This document shows, in pieces, positions 17,057-26,679 of a stretch of DNA of 47,636 nt. This DNA is from Trueperaceae bacterium. Lineage in GTDB: Bacteria > Deinococcota > Deinococci > Deinococcales > Trueperaceae. The notes beneath the pieces were generated by a model. It was not told the DNA's origin and ran no database searches. It worked only from the letters and a program-made list of their open reading frames with translations. The translations under genes were made by a program, and so were the position numbers. The stretch lies in assembly GCA_011390675.1 (NCBI GenBank), contig JAABRX010000008.1, forward strand, positions 1-47,636, given 5' to 3'. Numbering within the stretch: the stretch's first letter is position 1; every line of letters begins with the position of its first letter.

Positions 17057-20000
17057 ATGCCGCTACGCTCCCGACTCTTCCTCACGCTCCTCGCCGCGCT
17101 CGTCGCCGCGGCGATCTGGGTCCCTGGGACCCCGTGGGTGCGCGACCGAGCCGTGGTCGCGCTCGTCGACGCCGCGGCCGCCGCCGGGTACCGGATCGAG
17201 CACGGGGGTTCCTCGGGCAACCTCTGGCGCGGGATCGCGTTGACCGACGTGGTCGTCTCGGGCGCGGGCGTCGAACTCGAGGCGCAGCGGCTCGCGGTCA
17301 CCTGGTTCGCGCCGGCGCTCGTCGTCGGCGAGCTGCCGCTGCAGATCGAGGTCCGCGACGCGCAGGGGGACGTGCGGTGGACCGACCTGGAGCCGCCGCC
17401 CGGGGGTGGGGGCGGTACGCCCATCGTCCGTCCGCGTCTGGACGCCATCCGCATCGACGGCGGGGCGCTGCGCCTGAGCGACATCCCGTTCACCCTCCCC
17501 GACCTCGCGATCGAACGCGTCGACGCCACCACGCTCCCGGACGGACGCTTCCAGCTCGCGCTCGCCGTGCGCACCCCGGACGGCGCCGCCGACGGGTCGA
17601 TCGTCGCCGCCTGGGGTTCGTCGGAGGTCGCGGTGCGCGTCGACCGGGCCGACGCCACCATCGCCCGCGCCTGGTGGGACGGCGTCGAGGGTGGGACGGT
17701 CGCGGGCGACCTGCGCTGGACCGAGGCGGGCGCCGATGGCAGCTTCCAGGTGGAGGGCGGCGCCGTGCGCGCGTTCGGCGCCACCGCGGTCGACGTCCAG
17801 GGTCCGGTCGTCTGGCGCGGCGACCGCATCGAGTCCGCGCTCGTCGGCACCGCGCTCGGCGGCCGGATCGGCGCCACCGCGGTGGTCGACCTGGCCGCCG
17901 CGACGTGGCGTGCGGTGGGCGACGTCGACGTCGACCTGACCTCCGCCAGCGCCGTGTTGACCGCCTTCCTGGGCGCACCTTCGCTACCGCCCGCCGATCG
18001 CGGCCGGGTGACCGGCGAGGTCGCGTTCCACGGTTGGACCGACGTGTGGGTCGACGGGGTCCTGGACGTCGACGGCGCCTGGCTGGGCGCCCCCCTCGCC
18101 GTTCCGGCGCTGGCGATCGCGTACGACCCCGATCGCGGCCTCGACCTCGACGCGTCCGGGACCTGGGGTGAGGGACCGGTGCGCCTGCGCGCGCAGCCCG
18201 GCGGCACGAGCCTCGATTGGACGGTGGCGGCCGGCCCCGTCGTGGTGTTGGGCGTGCCCGTCGAGGCCGCGTCGGCGGCGTTCGAGACCGGTGGGGGGCC
18301 GCTCGTCGGCCGCGCCGAGGCCCGCGCCGGTGCCGACGCGTGGCAGGTGGCCGTGGACGCGGTGGTCGACGCCGAGGGTCTGCAGGGCTTCGTGACGGGC
18401 AGCCTCCTGGGCACCCCGTTCGAGGGCGCGGTGGCGGCGCCCACGCTCGCGTCGGCGGCGGCGCTCGAGGGTCGGGTCGGCTGGCGTCCGGACCCGGACG
18501 GGTGGACCGGCGCGCCGGACGTTTCGCTGACGCTGGGCGGCGTCCTCGGACGGCCGACGGGGCGAGCCGTGATCGATGGCGAGGGTGCGGTGGCCCCCCG
18601 CGCCATCGCCCCGTACGTCGCCGAACTGGACCTGCGCGGCGCCGTCGACCTGGTGCTCGACGCCGGCGCGTTGAACGTGGCGGGACGGCTCGGTCCGGTG
18701 GAGCTGGGAGGCGAGGCCCGCGCGCTCGAGGCCGTCCTCGTCGATCCGCTGGCGCTCGCCGGACCCCTCGAGGGGACGATCGGTCCGGCGCGCGCCACGT
18801 GGCGCGCAGGCGTCCTGGAGGCCGACGGCGCCGTCCGCGTCGCCGCGACCGCGGGCGCCGACCTGGGCTTGGCCCAGCCCGTCGCGGCGAGCGCGGGGTC
18901 GGTGCCGTGGCGGCTGCGCTTCGACGCCGACGGATGGGCGCTGGACGCCGACGAGGGCCGCTGGAGCGCGGCGCTGTCCTCCGAGCGACCCTGGCGCATC
19001 GACGTCGCGGACGGTCGGGTGCGCCTGGGGGGCCTCGAGGCGGTCGTGAACGCCTCGGGGGACGCCGGCGCCGGCACCGGGACGTTGGCCATGGCCGACG
19101 GGGCGCTGGTCGCCGACGCGGCCTGGAGCGACGGCGCCCTGAGCGCCGCCGTGCGTTCCCGAGCGGAGACCCTGCGCGTCGCGATCGACGCGGACGGCGG
19201 CGCGACGGCGGTCGGCGGGATCGACCTCGCGACGTGGTCGGACCTCGGCGGGCTCGCCGTCGCCGGAGTCGCCGACGTCGACGGGCGTTGGCAGCCGGGG
19301 ACGACCGCGCCCGAGGGGAGCGTCGACGTGGAGCTCACCGCCCCGTTCGTGGCGCGCGCGCGCCTCGAGGCCGACGGGCGCGTCGTCACGGCGACGGTGG
19401 ACGCCGACGCCCTCGGCGTCGAGGTGCGCGCCGACGGCCGCTGGGACGGTGCGGCGGACGCCGCGCCGAGCGGGCAGGCGCACGTCGGACCGTTCGGGCC
19501 GATCGCATGGACCGGCGCGGAGGCGTCCGGCGCCGGCACCGTGCCCCCGCTGCGCTGGGGCGCCGTCGTCGTGCCCGAGCTGGCGTGGCGGGCGACGGCC
19601 GACGCCTCGGGCGCCGTGCTCACGTGGGGTGGGCTCGCGGTGCGCTACGACGCGGCCACGGGCAGCGTGACCGCCCAGGTCGACCAGGAGCTCGACTGGG
19701 CCGGCGCACCTGCGCGGGCCACCGGCGAGGCGCGCTGGTCGGCGGCCGAACCGGACGGGGCCGTGTCGGTTCGGCTCGACCTCGGCGAGGGCGCGCTCGC
19801 CCGCGCCCAAGGCGACGCCGCGGGGCTGACGGGCTCGCTCGAGGGGAGCGCAGCGCGGTGGGCGGCCGCCGCGACGCCGCTCCTCGCCGCGGACGGCGCC
19901 GCCGCCTTGGCCGGGACGCTCGACGCCGCCTTCGCATGGTCGCCGGACATGAACCCGGTCGCGTCCGCGGACGTCGCGTGGCAAGGCGACGCGGCGCGGC

Positions 20001-23000
20001 TCGCGGACGCGGTGCTCGCATGGGGTCCGGACGGCTTGACGTGGACGATCGCCGGCGACGGCTGGGACGCGCTCGGGACCGCGGATTCGGCCGCGTGGAG
20101 CGGGCGCGCGGCGCAGCTCGACCGGCTGCTCGCGGCGGCCCCGGCCACCGTGCGCGCCGACGGCGCGCTGGCGTTCGCACCGGCGACCGGCTGGTCCGGC
20201 GCCGCGAACGGCACCCTCGCGGTCCCTGAGCGCGACGACCTCTCCGTCGACTGGAGCGCGACCGGCGACGGCACGCTCCGCTTGGCCGCCGACGGGCGAC
20301 TCGGACCCGCTACGGGGCGGGCCGAGGGTTCGTTCGCCCCGTCGGGCGCCGCCGAGGGCACGTGGGAGCTGCTCGCGTCCGAGCTCGCGTCGGGCGCCGG
20401 CTCCTGGCGCGTGGGACCCGACGGCGCCGCGCTGGACGGCGCGGTCGACGTCGCCGCCGGGAGCGCCGGTCCGGTCGCGTGGCCGGACTTCGGTGCCGAC
20501 GTCGCGTGGCGTTCCGACGGCGACCCCGACATCGTCGGGCGCGGCGCCCTGGTCGAGGTCGAGGGCGACCGGTGGCGGCTGCCGATCGAGGCGTTCGAGC
20601 GTCCGGCGACGCTCACGGCGTCGTTCGCCGCCGGCGTGGCCCAGCTCGCGCTCGACCACCCGCTCGGGGGCGCCGAGGCGAGCGGCACGATCGACGCCTG
20701 GGAGGCGACGGGCTGGGCCCGCCCGATCCAAGACGTCGACGCGCGCCTCGACGTCGCGGTCCGGGGCGCCGGCGCCGCCGCCGACGGCGCGTGGTCGGTC
20801 GGCGGCGCCGACGGTACCTGGGCCGGCGGGGACGTGGCGTTCGAAGGCACCGAAGTGCGCGCGACCCTTCCCGGCGCCGCGCTCGACCCCTCCTCCGCCC
20901 CGTTCTGGCCCGCGGGTTGGGGATCCACCGGCGACGGCGAGCTCACCCTCCAGGCAGGCGTCGATGGCTGGAGCCTCGACGGGGACCTCGGCTTCGCCAC
21001 CGGGACCGACGCCCTGCCGATCGCGGTCGAGATCGCCGCGGACGGCAGGACCGCCGACGTGGCGCTCTCGACGACCGCCGCCGACGGCGTGCGCGTGCGG
21101 GCGGCGGTCGTCGACCTCACGACGGTGCTGGACGACGCCGTGGTCCTGGACGGTTCGTTCGCTGGGAGCCCGCTCACGGGCTCGGTCCGGCCCGACGCCG
21201 ACGGATGGTCGCTCGCGCTGACCGCCGGCGACGCCGATGCGCCGACGTGGTCGGCGACGGCGCGGCTCGCCGAGCACGGCGAACTGCACGTTCGAGCCCA
21301 GGACCCGTGGAGCGGCACGGCCTCCGCCACGTGGTCGCTGCCAGAACGGCGCGCCTCGCTGGAGGCGGAAGCGAGCGGCGTCGCCCTCTCCGCCCGCCTG
21401 GCGCCGGACGAGCACGGGGCGCTGCAGCTCGAACTCGACGCGCGGGCGCCGGCCGCCGACGCCACGCTGCGGCTCGCGGGCGCGATCGCACCGCTCGACC
21501 TGACCGGCACGCTGGCCGTGCTCGGCGGCACGCCAGCGCCCGCACGCGCGACGGCCGACCCTGCGTGGCGCTTCGCATGGGGCGACCTCGGCGCCACCTG
21601 GACCGGGGGTGCGCTCGTGCTGGACGGACAGACCACCGAGGGTCAGCTCCCGGTGGTCACGTTCGCGGCCGACGCGCTGGCGTTCCACCCAGCCGACGGC
21701 TGGTCGGGAGGCGGCCGCGTCGTGGCCGGCGCCGGCCGGTACGCCGCCGACGCCGAACTGGTCGGTTCTGGCGCGCTCGCGGCCGAGGTGACCGCGCGCG
21801 TCGGGGGGCGTGCGATCGGCGGGGCGACGGTGGTGCTGCCCACGACCCTGGATGGCGCCTGGTCGGGCCGCGTCGCGCTCGAGGCGCCGGTGGCCGATCT
21901 GCTGGGGTGGACGGCGGACGACGGCACGGAGCTCTCGGCCGCGGGTGTCGTCGCTGGGCGTGGACCGGTGCCGGAGGTCGACCTCGCGTTGGCGCTCTCC
22001 GGTCGCGTGCCGGCCCACGGTCGAGCGGTGTGGGACGGCACCGAAGCGCGCATGGACCTGATCGGCCAAGGGCTCTCGGCGAGCGGTTCGTGGTCCGCCG
22101 AACGCGGGGGTCTGGCGGTGGTTGACCTGCAGAACGTCGACGCCACCGACGTCCTGCCCATGCTCGAAGGTCCGCGCATCGACCTCCGGGTGGACGCCCG
22201 CACGCTCGCCGGCGTCGCGAACCTGCGCATCGACGCGGCACGCCTGCGCACCGCGGCGAGCGAGCTCGTCGGCCAGGGGAGCTTGTCCGACGACGGGACC
22301 CTGTCCGCCTCGTTCCGCCTCGATGCCGACCTCGCCGACGTGCGCGGCGTTCCGGGGCTCCGCGGGCGCGTGGCCGGCCCCGTGGCGTACACCGGCCCGA
22401 CGGCCGATCTCGAGGCGGGCGCGCTGACGGCTCGCCTCGACGTCGACGGCGTGACGTGGGGTGCTCTGGGGGCACAGGTCGACGGCGAGGTCGTGGCCAC
22501 CGGCGACGCCGGGGACCCGACCCTGCGCGCCACATGGCGCGCCGAGGGGGACGGCGTGGCGCTGGCCGGCAGCGCTGCCTGGCGCCCGGCGGTCGCGCCG
22601 ATGGCCGAGCTCCAGGCGATCGGCCGCGCCGCAGGGCTCGACGTCGACGTCGCCCTGACCAGCGTCGCCGGGGCCATCACGGGCGGCGGTCGGATCGCCG
22701 GACCGACGGGGTTCGCCAGCCTCGCCGCGGACGACGGCCTGCTGCGCGCCGAAGGAGGCGAAGGTTGGTCCGGCTGGTCGGCCATCCTCGATCCCACCGC
22801 GGGGTCGCTGTCGCTCGAGGGAGACCTCGACGGCTGGTCGAACGGGGCCGGTCGCATCGCCGCCACGGTGCGGCTCGATCCGGCGCCGAGCGCCGTCGGT
22901 CGCGGCGAGGACCTGGTGCTCGCAGGCATCGAGATCGGCGACCTGGTGCTGGAGGGCGACCTCGACGACGGCTGGCGCCTCGTCGGCGAGCACCTGACCG

Positions 23001-26000
23001 GCACGGCCGCCCTGGACCTCTCGCGCTTCGAGGTGCGGGCGGACGCGGTCCCCCTGCCCGGCGGCACCGCTGCGCTGGACGGCACCTGGTCGCGCGACGA
23101 GGCGGGCGACGCCATCGCGGCGCGCGTGCACGGTGCGCTCCCGACGGGACCGGTCGACCTGCGCGCCACGCTCGACGGGCGGCTCGAGGACGGCACCGTA
23201 CGGGGCGTCGTCGAAGGCACCGTGCTGGGCGGCACGGCGACGTGGCCGGTCTCCCGCACCGCCGACGGTTGGGCCGGGACGGGCCGCCTCGTCGGCGCCG
23301 AGGCAGGTGAAGCGCGCTTCGACGCGACCGTCGTGCTGTCCGGAGCCGGCTTGGTGCCGGACGTCGAGGTGGCGGTCGGCGACCCGGCCGGGGGCTGGCA
23401 GGTCGACGCCGGTTGGCTCGACGGGCGCGCGCTCGTCACCGCCCGAGCGCGCACTCCGGACGGCACCCTCGCGCTGCGCGGTCGCGCCTGGCCCGACCTC
23501 GACGTGGTGCTCGACGACGGCCGCGGCGGCACGGCGCGCGTGCACGGAGGCTGGAGCGACGCCGCGCTGCGCATCGAGGGATCCGCCGACTTCCAGTGGG
23601 GACCCGTTCGGCTCGCGCTCGCGGGGCCGGACCGGCTGCGCGTGAGCGTCGTCGGGATCGACGGCGGATGGTCGACCGCGCTGCCGCCGCGGAGCGCGCT
23701 AGACCTGTGGCGCGACGTGCGCGATGCCGGCTCGACCTGGACCGGCGATGGCGCGTGGGGCGGACGGATCGACGTGGGGCGGGCGGACGGCGCGCTGCTG
23801 CTCCTCGAGGGAGCGAGCGTCCGGTACCAGGGCACCACCCTGGTGCTCGACGGCTCGCTCGACCCGGGCGCCGCGGCGCTCGGCTGGCGCATCGAGGCGC
23901 CGTCGGCGCCGGAGGAGTTCGCGGAGCTCGAAGGGCGGCTCGAGTGGGACGGAGCGGACCTCACGCTCCGCTCCGAAGCGCTCGGCCACGCCACCCTGGC
24001 GCGCGACGCGCGTGCCGAGCGGACCGCATGGTCGGTCGACGCCACGGTCGCCGGCGGGCGCGTAGCGGGCGAACTCGCATGGACCGACGCGGGCTGGTCC
24101 GGGCGGATCGATGCCGACGGGGTCGTCGTTCCGATCGCTGGCGGAGCGACGCTGGCGCTCGAGGTCCGCGGCGACGGCGGCGCGCTCGCGATCGACGGCG
24201 CGCTGCGCGCGCGCCGTGGGGTCGTGACCGCCGACGGCCGCTGGGACGGCGCAGCGCTCCGGCTCGGATCGTGGGGACCGGCTCCGACGGGGCGCCGCGA
24301 CTTCGACCTGCGGGCGAACGGCATCGACCTCGGCGGACTGGGCGGCGCACGCGCGTTGGACGGGGTCGTCGCGGGCAGCGTGGCGGTGCGTGGCGACCTG
24401 ATCGTCGGGCAGTTCGCCGCCGAACCGCTCGAGCTCGGCGGCTCGTCGGTCCCGGCGTCGCTCGCGCTGCAGGGCGACCTGGCCGACGGTCCGCGCGGCA
24501 CCGTGCGCCTCGACCTCGGTGCGAGCCACGCGACCGCCGACCTGGACGCTGCCGGCATCGCGGTCTTCGCCCAGATGGAGCGGTTCCCGCTGCACGACGC
24601 CGTCGCCGCCGCCTTCGGAGCCAGCGACGTCGTCGCCCAGGTCACGGGCGCGCTGCGCGGCGCCTGGTCGTGGGGGGCGAACCGTCCGCACGACCTGCGC
24701 CTCGCCACCGAGCACGTGCGCTTGGAGCGCGCCGGGGTCGTCACGACCGGCAACGTCGCGCTGTCGTGGGACGGCGAGTCGCTGCGCATCGGCGAAGCGG
24801 CGTTCGAAGGGCGTGGGGCTTGGCGCGCGGCGGGCAGCGCCACGCCCGAGGCGATCGACCTGGAGCTGGTGGCCACCGACGCCGACTTCTCGCCGCTGCT
24901 CGGGTTGGTGCCGAGCTTGGCGCGCTTCGCGGTGACCGCCGTCGGCGACCTGCGCGTCCGCGCGACCGGCACCCTGAGCGAACCCAGCGTGGTGGCCGAG
25001 GCCGCGGCGCTGGAGCTCGGCGTCGCCGGCACCCGGTACCGCCTCGAGGACGTGCGCGGCGACCTGACGGGCGCGGCCTGGAGCGTCCGCACCGGCGTCG
25101 CCGGCGTCGCACCGCTGGGCGGGCGCGTCGATCTGGTGGCCGGGGGCCGGATCGGCCCCTTCCCCGACACGGGCTTCAGCCTCGACGCCCGAGCCATCGG
25201 CGACCTGGACGTACCGCTGCTGGGCCGTGTCGCGGACCTGGTGGCCGAGCTCCGGTGGTCGGACACCGAACCGGCGACGATCGAAGCGACCGGCCGCGTG
25301 GGCGGTCCGCTCGAGGTGAGCGGCACCTTGACGCCGCTCGACGTGCGCGTGCGCGGCACCGCCCTCGACCTGGCCGTGCCCTTCCTCTTCGTGGCGGACG
25401 CGACCGCCGATGCCGATGCCCGGATCGTCGCCGACGGTGCCGGCGTGCTCATCTCGGGTCGGCTCGACGCCAGCCAGGCGCGCATCGACCTGGCCGCGCG
25501 CCGGACGGTCACAGCCGCCACGCCGGCCGCGCCCGCCACCGGGGCCTCGACCGATCCCGCATCGGTCCAAGCGGCGCGCGAGCGCGTGCGGTTCGACGGG
25601 ATCCGCATCGTCGCGCCGCAGCGGGTGACCTTCGCCGAGTCGTTCGCGAACGCCGACGCGGCGGTCGACCTGACGTTGGACGGCAACGCGGCCGAGCCGC
25701 GCCTCACGGGTACGGTCGCCGCCCTGCGCGGGACGCTGCGCTTCGCGGGCCGCGACCTCGAACTCACCGAGGCGCTCGCCACCTTCGACCCGGCGCGCGG
25801 CATCTTCCCCACGCTGCGGATCGCGGGCCGCACCAGCTTCGACAAGGCCCGGGTGGTGCCGCCGGGCCTCGACGTGCGCTTCACCGCCCCGCCCGGACCG
25901 CGCTTCACCGTCGACGTCGCCCTGGCGGGCGAGGCGACCGACGAAGGCGGTGCGTTCGCCGTCGACCTCGAACCGCAGCTGTCGAGCGACGCCCTCGTGG

Positions 26001-26554
26001 AAGGCCTCGACGGCGGCCTCGGCGCGCGCGCGCTCACCGACCTCGAACTGCTGACCCTCGTCGCGCTCGGTCGCCTCGAGGTCACGAGCGGGTTCGCTGG
26101 CGCCGTGGCGCAGAACGCTCTGGACGCCGCCGTCGACCTGCTCGTCACCGCGGAGATCCAGGCGGCGCTCGCCGAGACGCTGGGGCTCGACGTCGTCGAG
26201 CTGCGCACGACGCCCCTCACCGGACTGCTCGACGGCAGCGATCCGTTCGGGGTGTCGCTGCGCCTGGGCGGCTACCTTTCGGACGAGGTCTTCGCCTCGT
26301 ACCGCGTGTCGACGCTCGACGGCGAAGGGGCGGGCGCGTTCTCCAACGAGGTGGCGTTCGCCTACCAGCTCGGACCCGTGGCGATCGACGTGACCGGGCG
26401 CGTCGACGTGGCCGCCGGCTCGACCGCGACCGCCGGTCCGTCGCTCGCGGTGGGCGCGAGCTACGGCTTCGGCAGCGGTTGGTCGCTCGCCTTCGGCGTC
26501 GACCTGTCGACGGAGCGCTCCCTGGCTCGGCTGGGGGTCACGTGGCGCTGGTGA
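17057..26554 (+). CDS. tamB: Giant TamB-domain (DUF490) protein, bridge between inner and outer membrane
   Basis: About 3165 residues, roughly 2.5 times the length of E. coli TamB (about 1260). An N-terminal membrane anchor (LFLTLLAALVAAAIWV) is followed by a very long run of beta-strand repeats of the hydrophobic-groove type, with recurring Gly-Trp and Asp-Gly turns such as DGWSLAL and WDGTEARMDL. From about residue 2840 comes the conserved TamB C-terminal domain, with ESFANADAAVDLTLDG, LRGTLRFAGRDLELTEALATF, a helical LTDLELLTLVALGRLEV and a final strand-rich segment ending RLGVTWRW. Such proteins carry phospholipids to the outer membrane or help insert outer-membrane proteins. ATG 17057 starts the anchor; in-frame GTG 17003 overlaps the proposed -10 box. 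It is divergent from acyP and monocistronic. Long antisense frames opposite it are GC-rich shadows. Confidence 0.88.
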   Translation: MPLRSRLFLTLLAALVAAAIWVPGTPWVRDRAVVALVDAAAAAGYRIEHGGSSGNLWRGIALTDVVVSGAGVELEAQRLAVTWFAPALVVGELPLQIEVRDAQGDVRWTDLEPPPGGGGGTPIVRPRLDAIRIDGGALRLSDIPFTLPDLAIERVDATTLPDGRFQLALAVRTPDGAADGSIVAAWGSSEVAVRVDRADATIARAWWDGVEGGTVAGDLRWTEAGADGSFQVEGGAVRAFGATAVDVQGPVVWRGDRIESALVGTALGGRIGATAVVDLAAATWRAVGDVDVDLTSASAVLTAFLGAPSLPPADRGRVTGEVAFHGWTDVWVDGVLDVDGAWLGAPLAVPALAIAYDPDRGLDLDASGTWGEGPVRLRAQPGGTSLDWTVAAGPVVVLGVPVEAASAAFETGGGPLVGRAEARAGADAWQVAVDAVVDAEGLQGFVTGSLLGTPFEGAVAAPTLASAAALEGRVGWRPDPDGWTGAPDVSLTLGGVLGRPTGRAVIDGEGAVAPRAIAPYVAELDLRGAVDLVLDAGALNVAGRLGPVELGGEARALEAVLVDPLALAGPLEGTIGPARATWRAGVLEADGAVRVAATAGADLGLAQPVAASAGSVPWRLRFDADGWALDADEGRWSAALSSERPWRIDVADGRVRLGGLEAVVNASGDAGAGTGTLAMADGALVADAAWSDGALSAAVRSRAETLRVAIDADGGATAVGGIDLATWSDLGGLAVAGVADVDGRWQPGTTAPEGSVDVELTAPFVARARLEADGRVVTATVDADALGVEVRADGRWDGAADAAPSGQAHVGPFGPIAWTGAEASGAGTVPPLRWGAVVVPELAWRATADASGAVLTWGGLAVRYDAATGSVTAQVDQELDWAGAPARATGEARWSAAEPDGAVSVRLDLGEGALARAQGDAAGLTGSLEGSAARWAAAATPLLAADGAAALAGTLDAAFAWSPDMNPVASADVAWQGDAARLADAVLAWGPDGLTWTIAGDGWDALGTADSAAWSGRAAQLDRLLAAAPATVRADGALAFAPATGWSGAANGTLAVPERDDLSVDWSATGDGTLRLAADGRLGPATGRAEGSFAPSGAAEGTWELLASELASGAGSWRVGPDGAALDGAVDVAAGSAGPVAWPDFGADVAWRSDGDPDIVGRGALVEVEGDRWRLPIEAFERPATLTASFAAGVAQLALDHPLGGAEASGTIDAWEATGWARPIQDVDARLDVAVRGAGAAADGAWSVGGADGTWAGGDVAFEGTEVRATLPGAALDPSSAPFWPAGWGSTGDGELTLQAGVDGWSLDGDLGFATGTDALPIAVEIAADGRTADVALSTTAADGVRVRAAVVDLTTVLDDAVVLDGSFAGSPLTGSVRPDADGWSLALTAGDADAPTWSATARLAEHGELHVRAQDPWSGTASATWSLPERRASLEAEASGVALSARLAPDEHGALQLELDARAPAADATLRLAGAIAPLDLTGTLAVLGGTPAPARATADPAWRFAWGDLGATWTGGALVLDGQTTEGQLPVVTFAADALAFHPADGWSGGGRVVAGAGRYAADAELVGSGALAAEVTARVGGRAIGGATVVLPTTLDGAWSGRVALEAPVADLLGWTADDGTELSAAGVVAGRGPVPEVDLALALSGRVPAHGRAVWDGTEARMDLIGQGLSASGSWSAERGGLAVVDLQNVDATDVLPMLEGPRIDLRVDARTLAGVANLRIDAARLRTAASELVGQGSLSDDGTLSASFRLDADLADVRGVPGLRGRVAGPVAYTGPTADLEAGALTARLDVDGVTWGALGAQVDGEVVATGDAGDPTLRATWRAEGDGVALAGSAAWRPAVAPMAELQAIGRAAGLDVDVALTSVAGAITGGGRIAGPTGFASLAADDGLLRAEGGEGWSGWSAILDPTAGSLSLEGDLDGWSNGAGRIAATVRLDPAPSAVGRGEDLVLAGIEIGDLVLEGDLDDGWRLVGEHLTGTAALDLSRFEVRADAVPLPGGTAALDGTWSRDEAGDAIAARVHGALPTGPVDLRATLDGRLEDGTVRGVVEGTVLGGTATWPVSRTADGWAGTGRLVGAEAGEARFDATVVLSGAGLVPDVEVAVGDPAGGWQVDAGWLDGRALVTARARTPDGTLALRGRAWPDLDVVLDDGRGGTARVHGGWSDAALRIEGSADFQWGPVRLALAGPDRLRVSVVGIDGGWSTALPPRSALDLWRDVRDAGSTWTGDGAWGGRIDVGRADGALLLLEGASVRYQGTTLVLDGSLDPGAAALGWRIEAPSAPEEFAELEGRLEWDGADLTLRSEALGHATLARDARAERTAWSVDATVAGGRVAGELAWTDAGWSGRIDADGVVVPIAGGATLALEVRGDGGALAIDGALRARRGVVTADGRWDGAALRLGSWGPAPTGRRDFDLRANGIDLGGLGGARALDGVVAGSVAVRGDLIVGQFAAEPLELGGSSVPASLALQGDLADGPRGTVRLDLGASHATADLDAAGIAVFAQMERFPLHDAVAAAFGASDVVAQVTGALRGAWSWGANRPHDLRLATEHVRLERAGVVTTGNVALSWDGESLRIGEAAFEGRGAWRAAGSATPEAIDLELVATDADFSPLLGLVPSLARFAVTAVGDLRVRATGTLSEPSVVAEAAALELGVAGTRYRLEDVRGDLTGAAWSVRTGVAGVAPLGGRVDLVAGGRIGPFPDTGFSLDARAIGDLDVPLLGRVADLVAELRWSDTEPATIEATGRVGGPLEVSGTLTPLDVRVRGTALDLAVPFLFVADATADADARIVADGAGVLISGRLDASQARIDLAARRTVTAATPAAPATGASTDPASVQAARERVRFDGIRIVAPQRVTFAESFANADAAVDLTLDGNAAEPRLTGTVAALRGTLRFAGRDLELTEALATFDPARGIFPTLRIAGRTSFDKARVVPPGLDVRFTAPPGPRFTVDVALAGEATDEGGAFAVDLEPQLSSDALVEGLDGGLGARALTDLELLTLVALGRLEVTSGFAGAVAQNALDAAVDLLVTAEIQAALAETLGLDVVELRTTPLTGLLDGSDPFGVSLRLGGYLSDEVFASYRVSTLDGEGAGAFSNEVAFAYQLGPVAIDVTGRVDVAAGSTATAGPSLAVGASYGFGSGWSLAFGVDLSTERSLARLGVTWRW

Positions 26555-26606
26555 AGGTCGCCGCGATCGCGCGCGTGGGACCCGGCGAACGGTGCGCCCG
26601 CGCTGG

Positions 26607-26612
26607 TATAAC
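26607..26612 (+). promoter_or_regulatory. -10 box TATAAC (extended by GG) for pckA
   Basis: GGTATAAC is the most AT-rich hexamer in the 125-base gap before pckA. It implies a leader of about 60 bases. A small hairpin, GCGCGCC at 26627-26633 with GGCGCGC at 26640-26646, lies between it and the ribosome site. Confidence 0.45.
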
Positions 26613-26679
26613 CGAACGGAACCCGCGCGCGCCGACCCAGGCGCGCCCCTGACGCATGCGAAGGTCGCGAGGGAGCCCC

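Noticed and set aside
17984-26220. Very long open frames on the reverse strand opposite tamB (over 1500 codons each)
   Set aside because: They show Arg/Pro/Ser-rich low-complexity translations without motifs, as expected for antisense of a high-GC gene; the forward frame carries the TamB domain.
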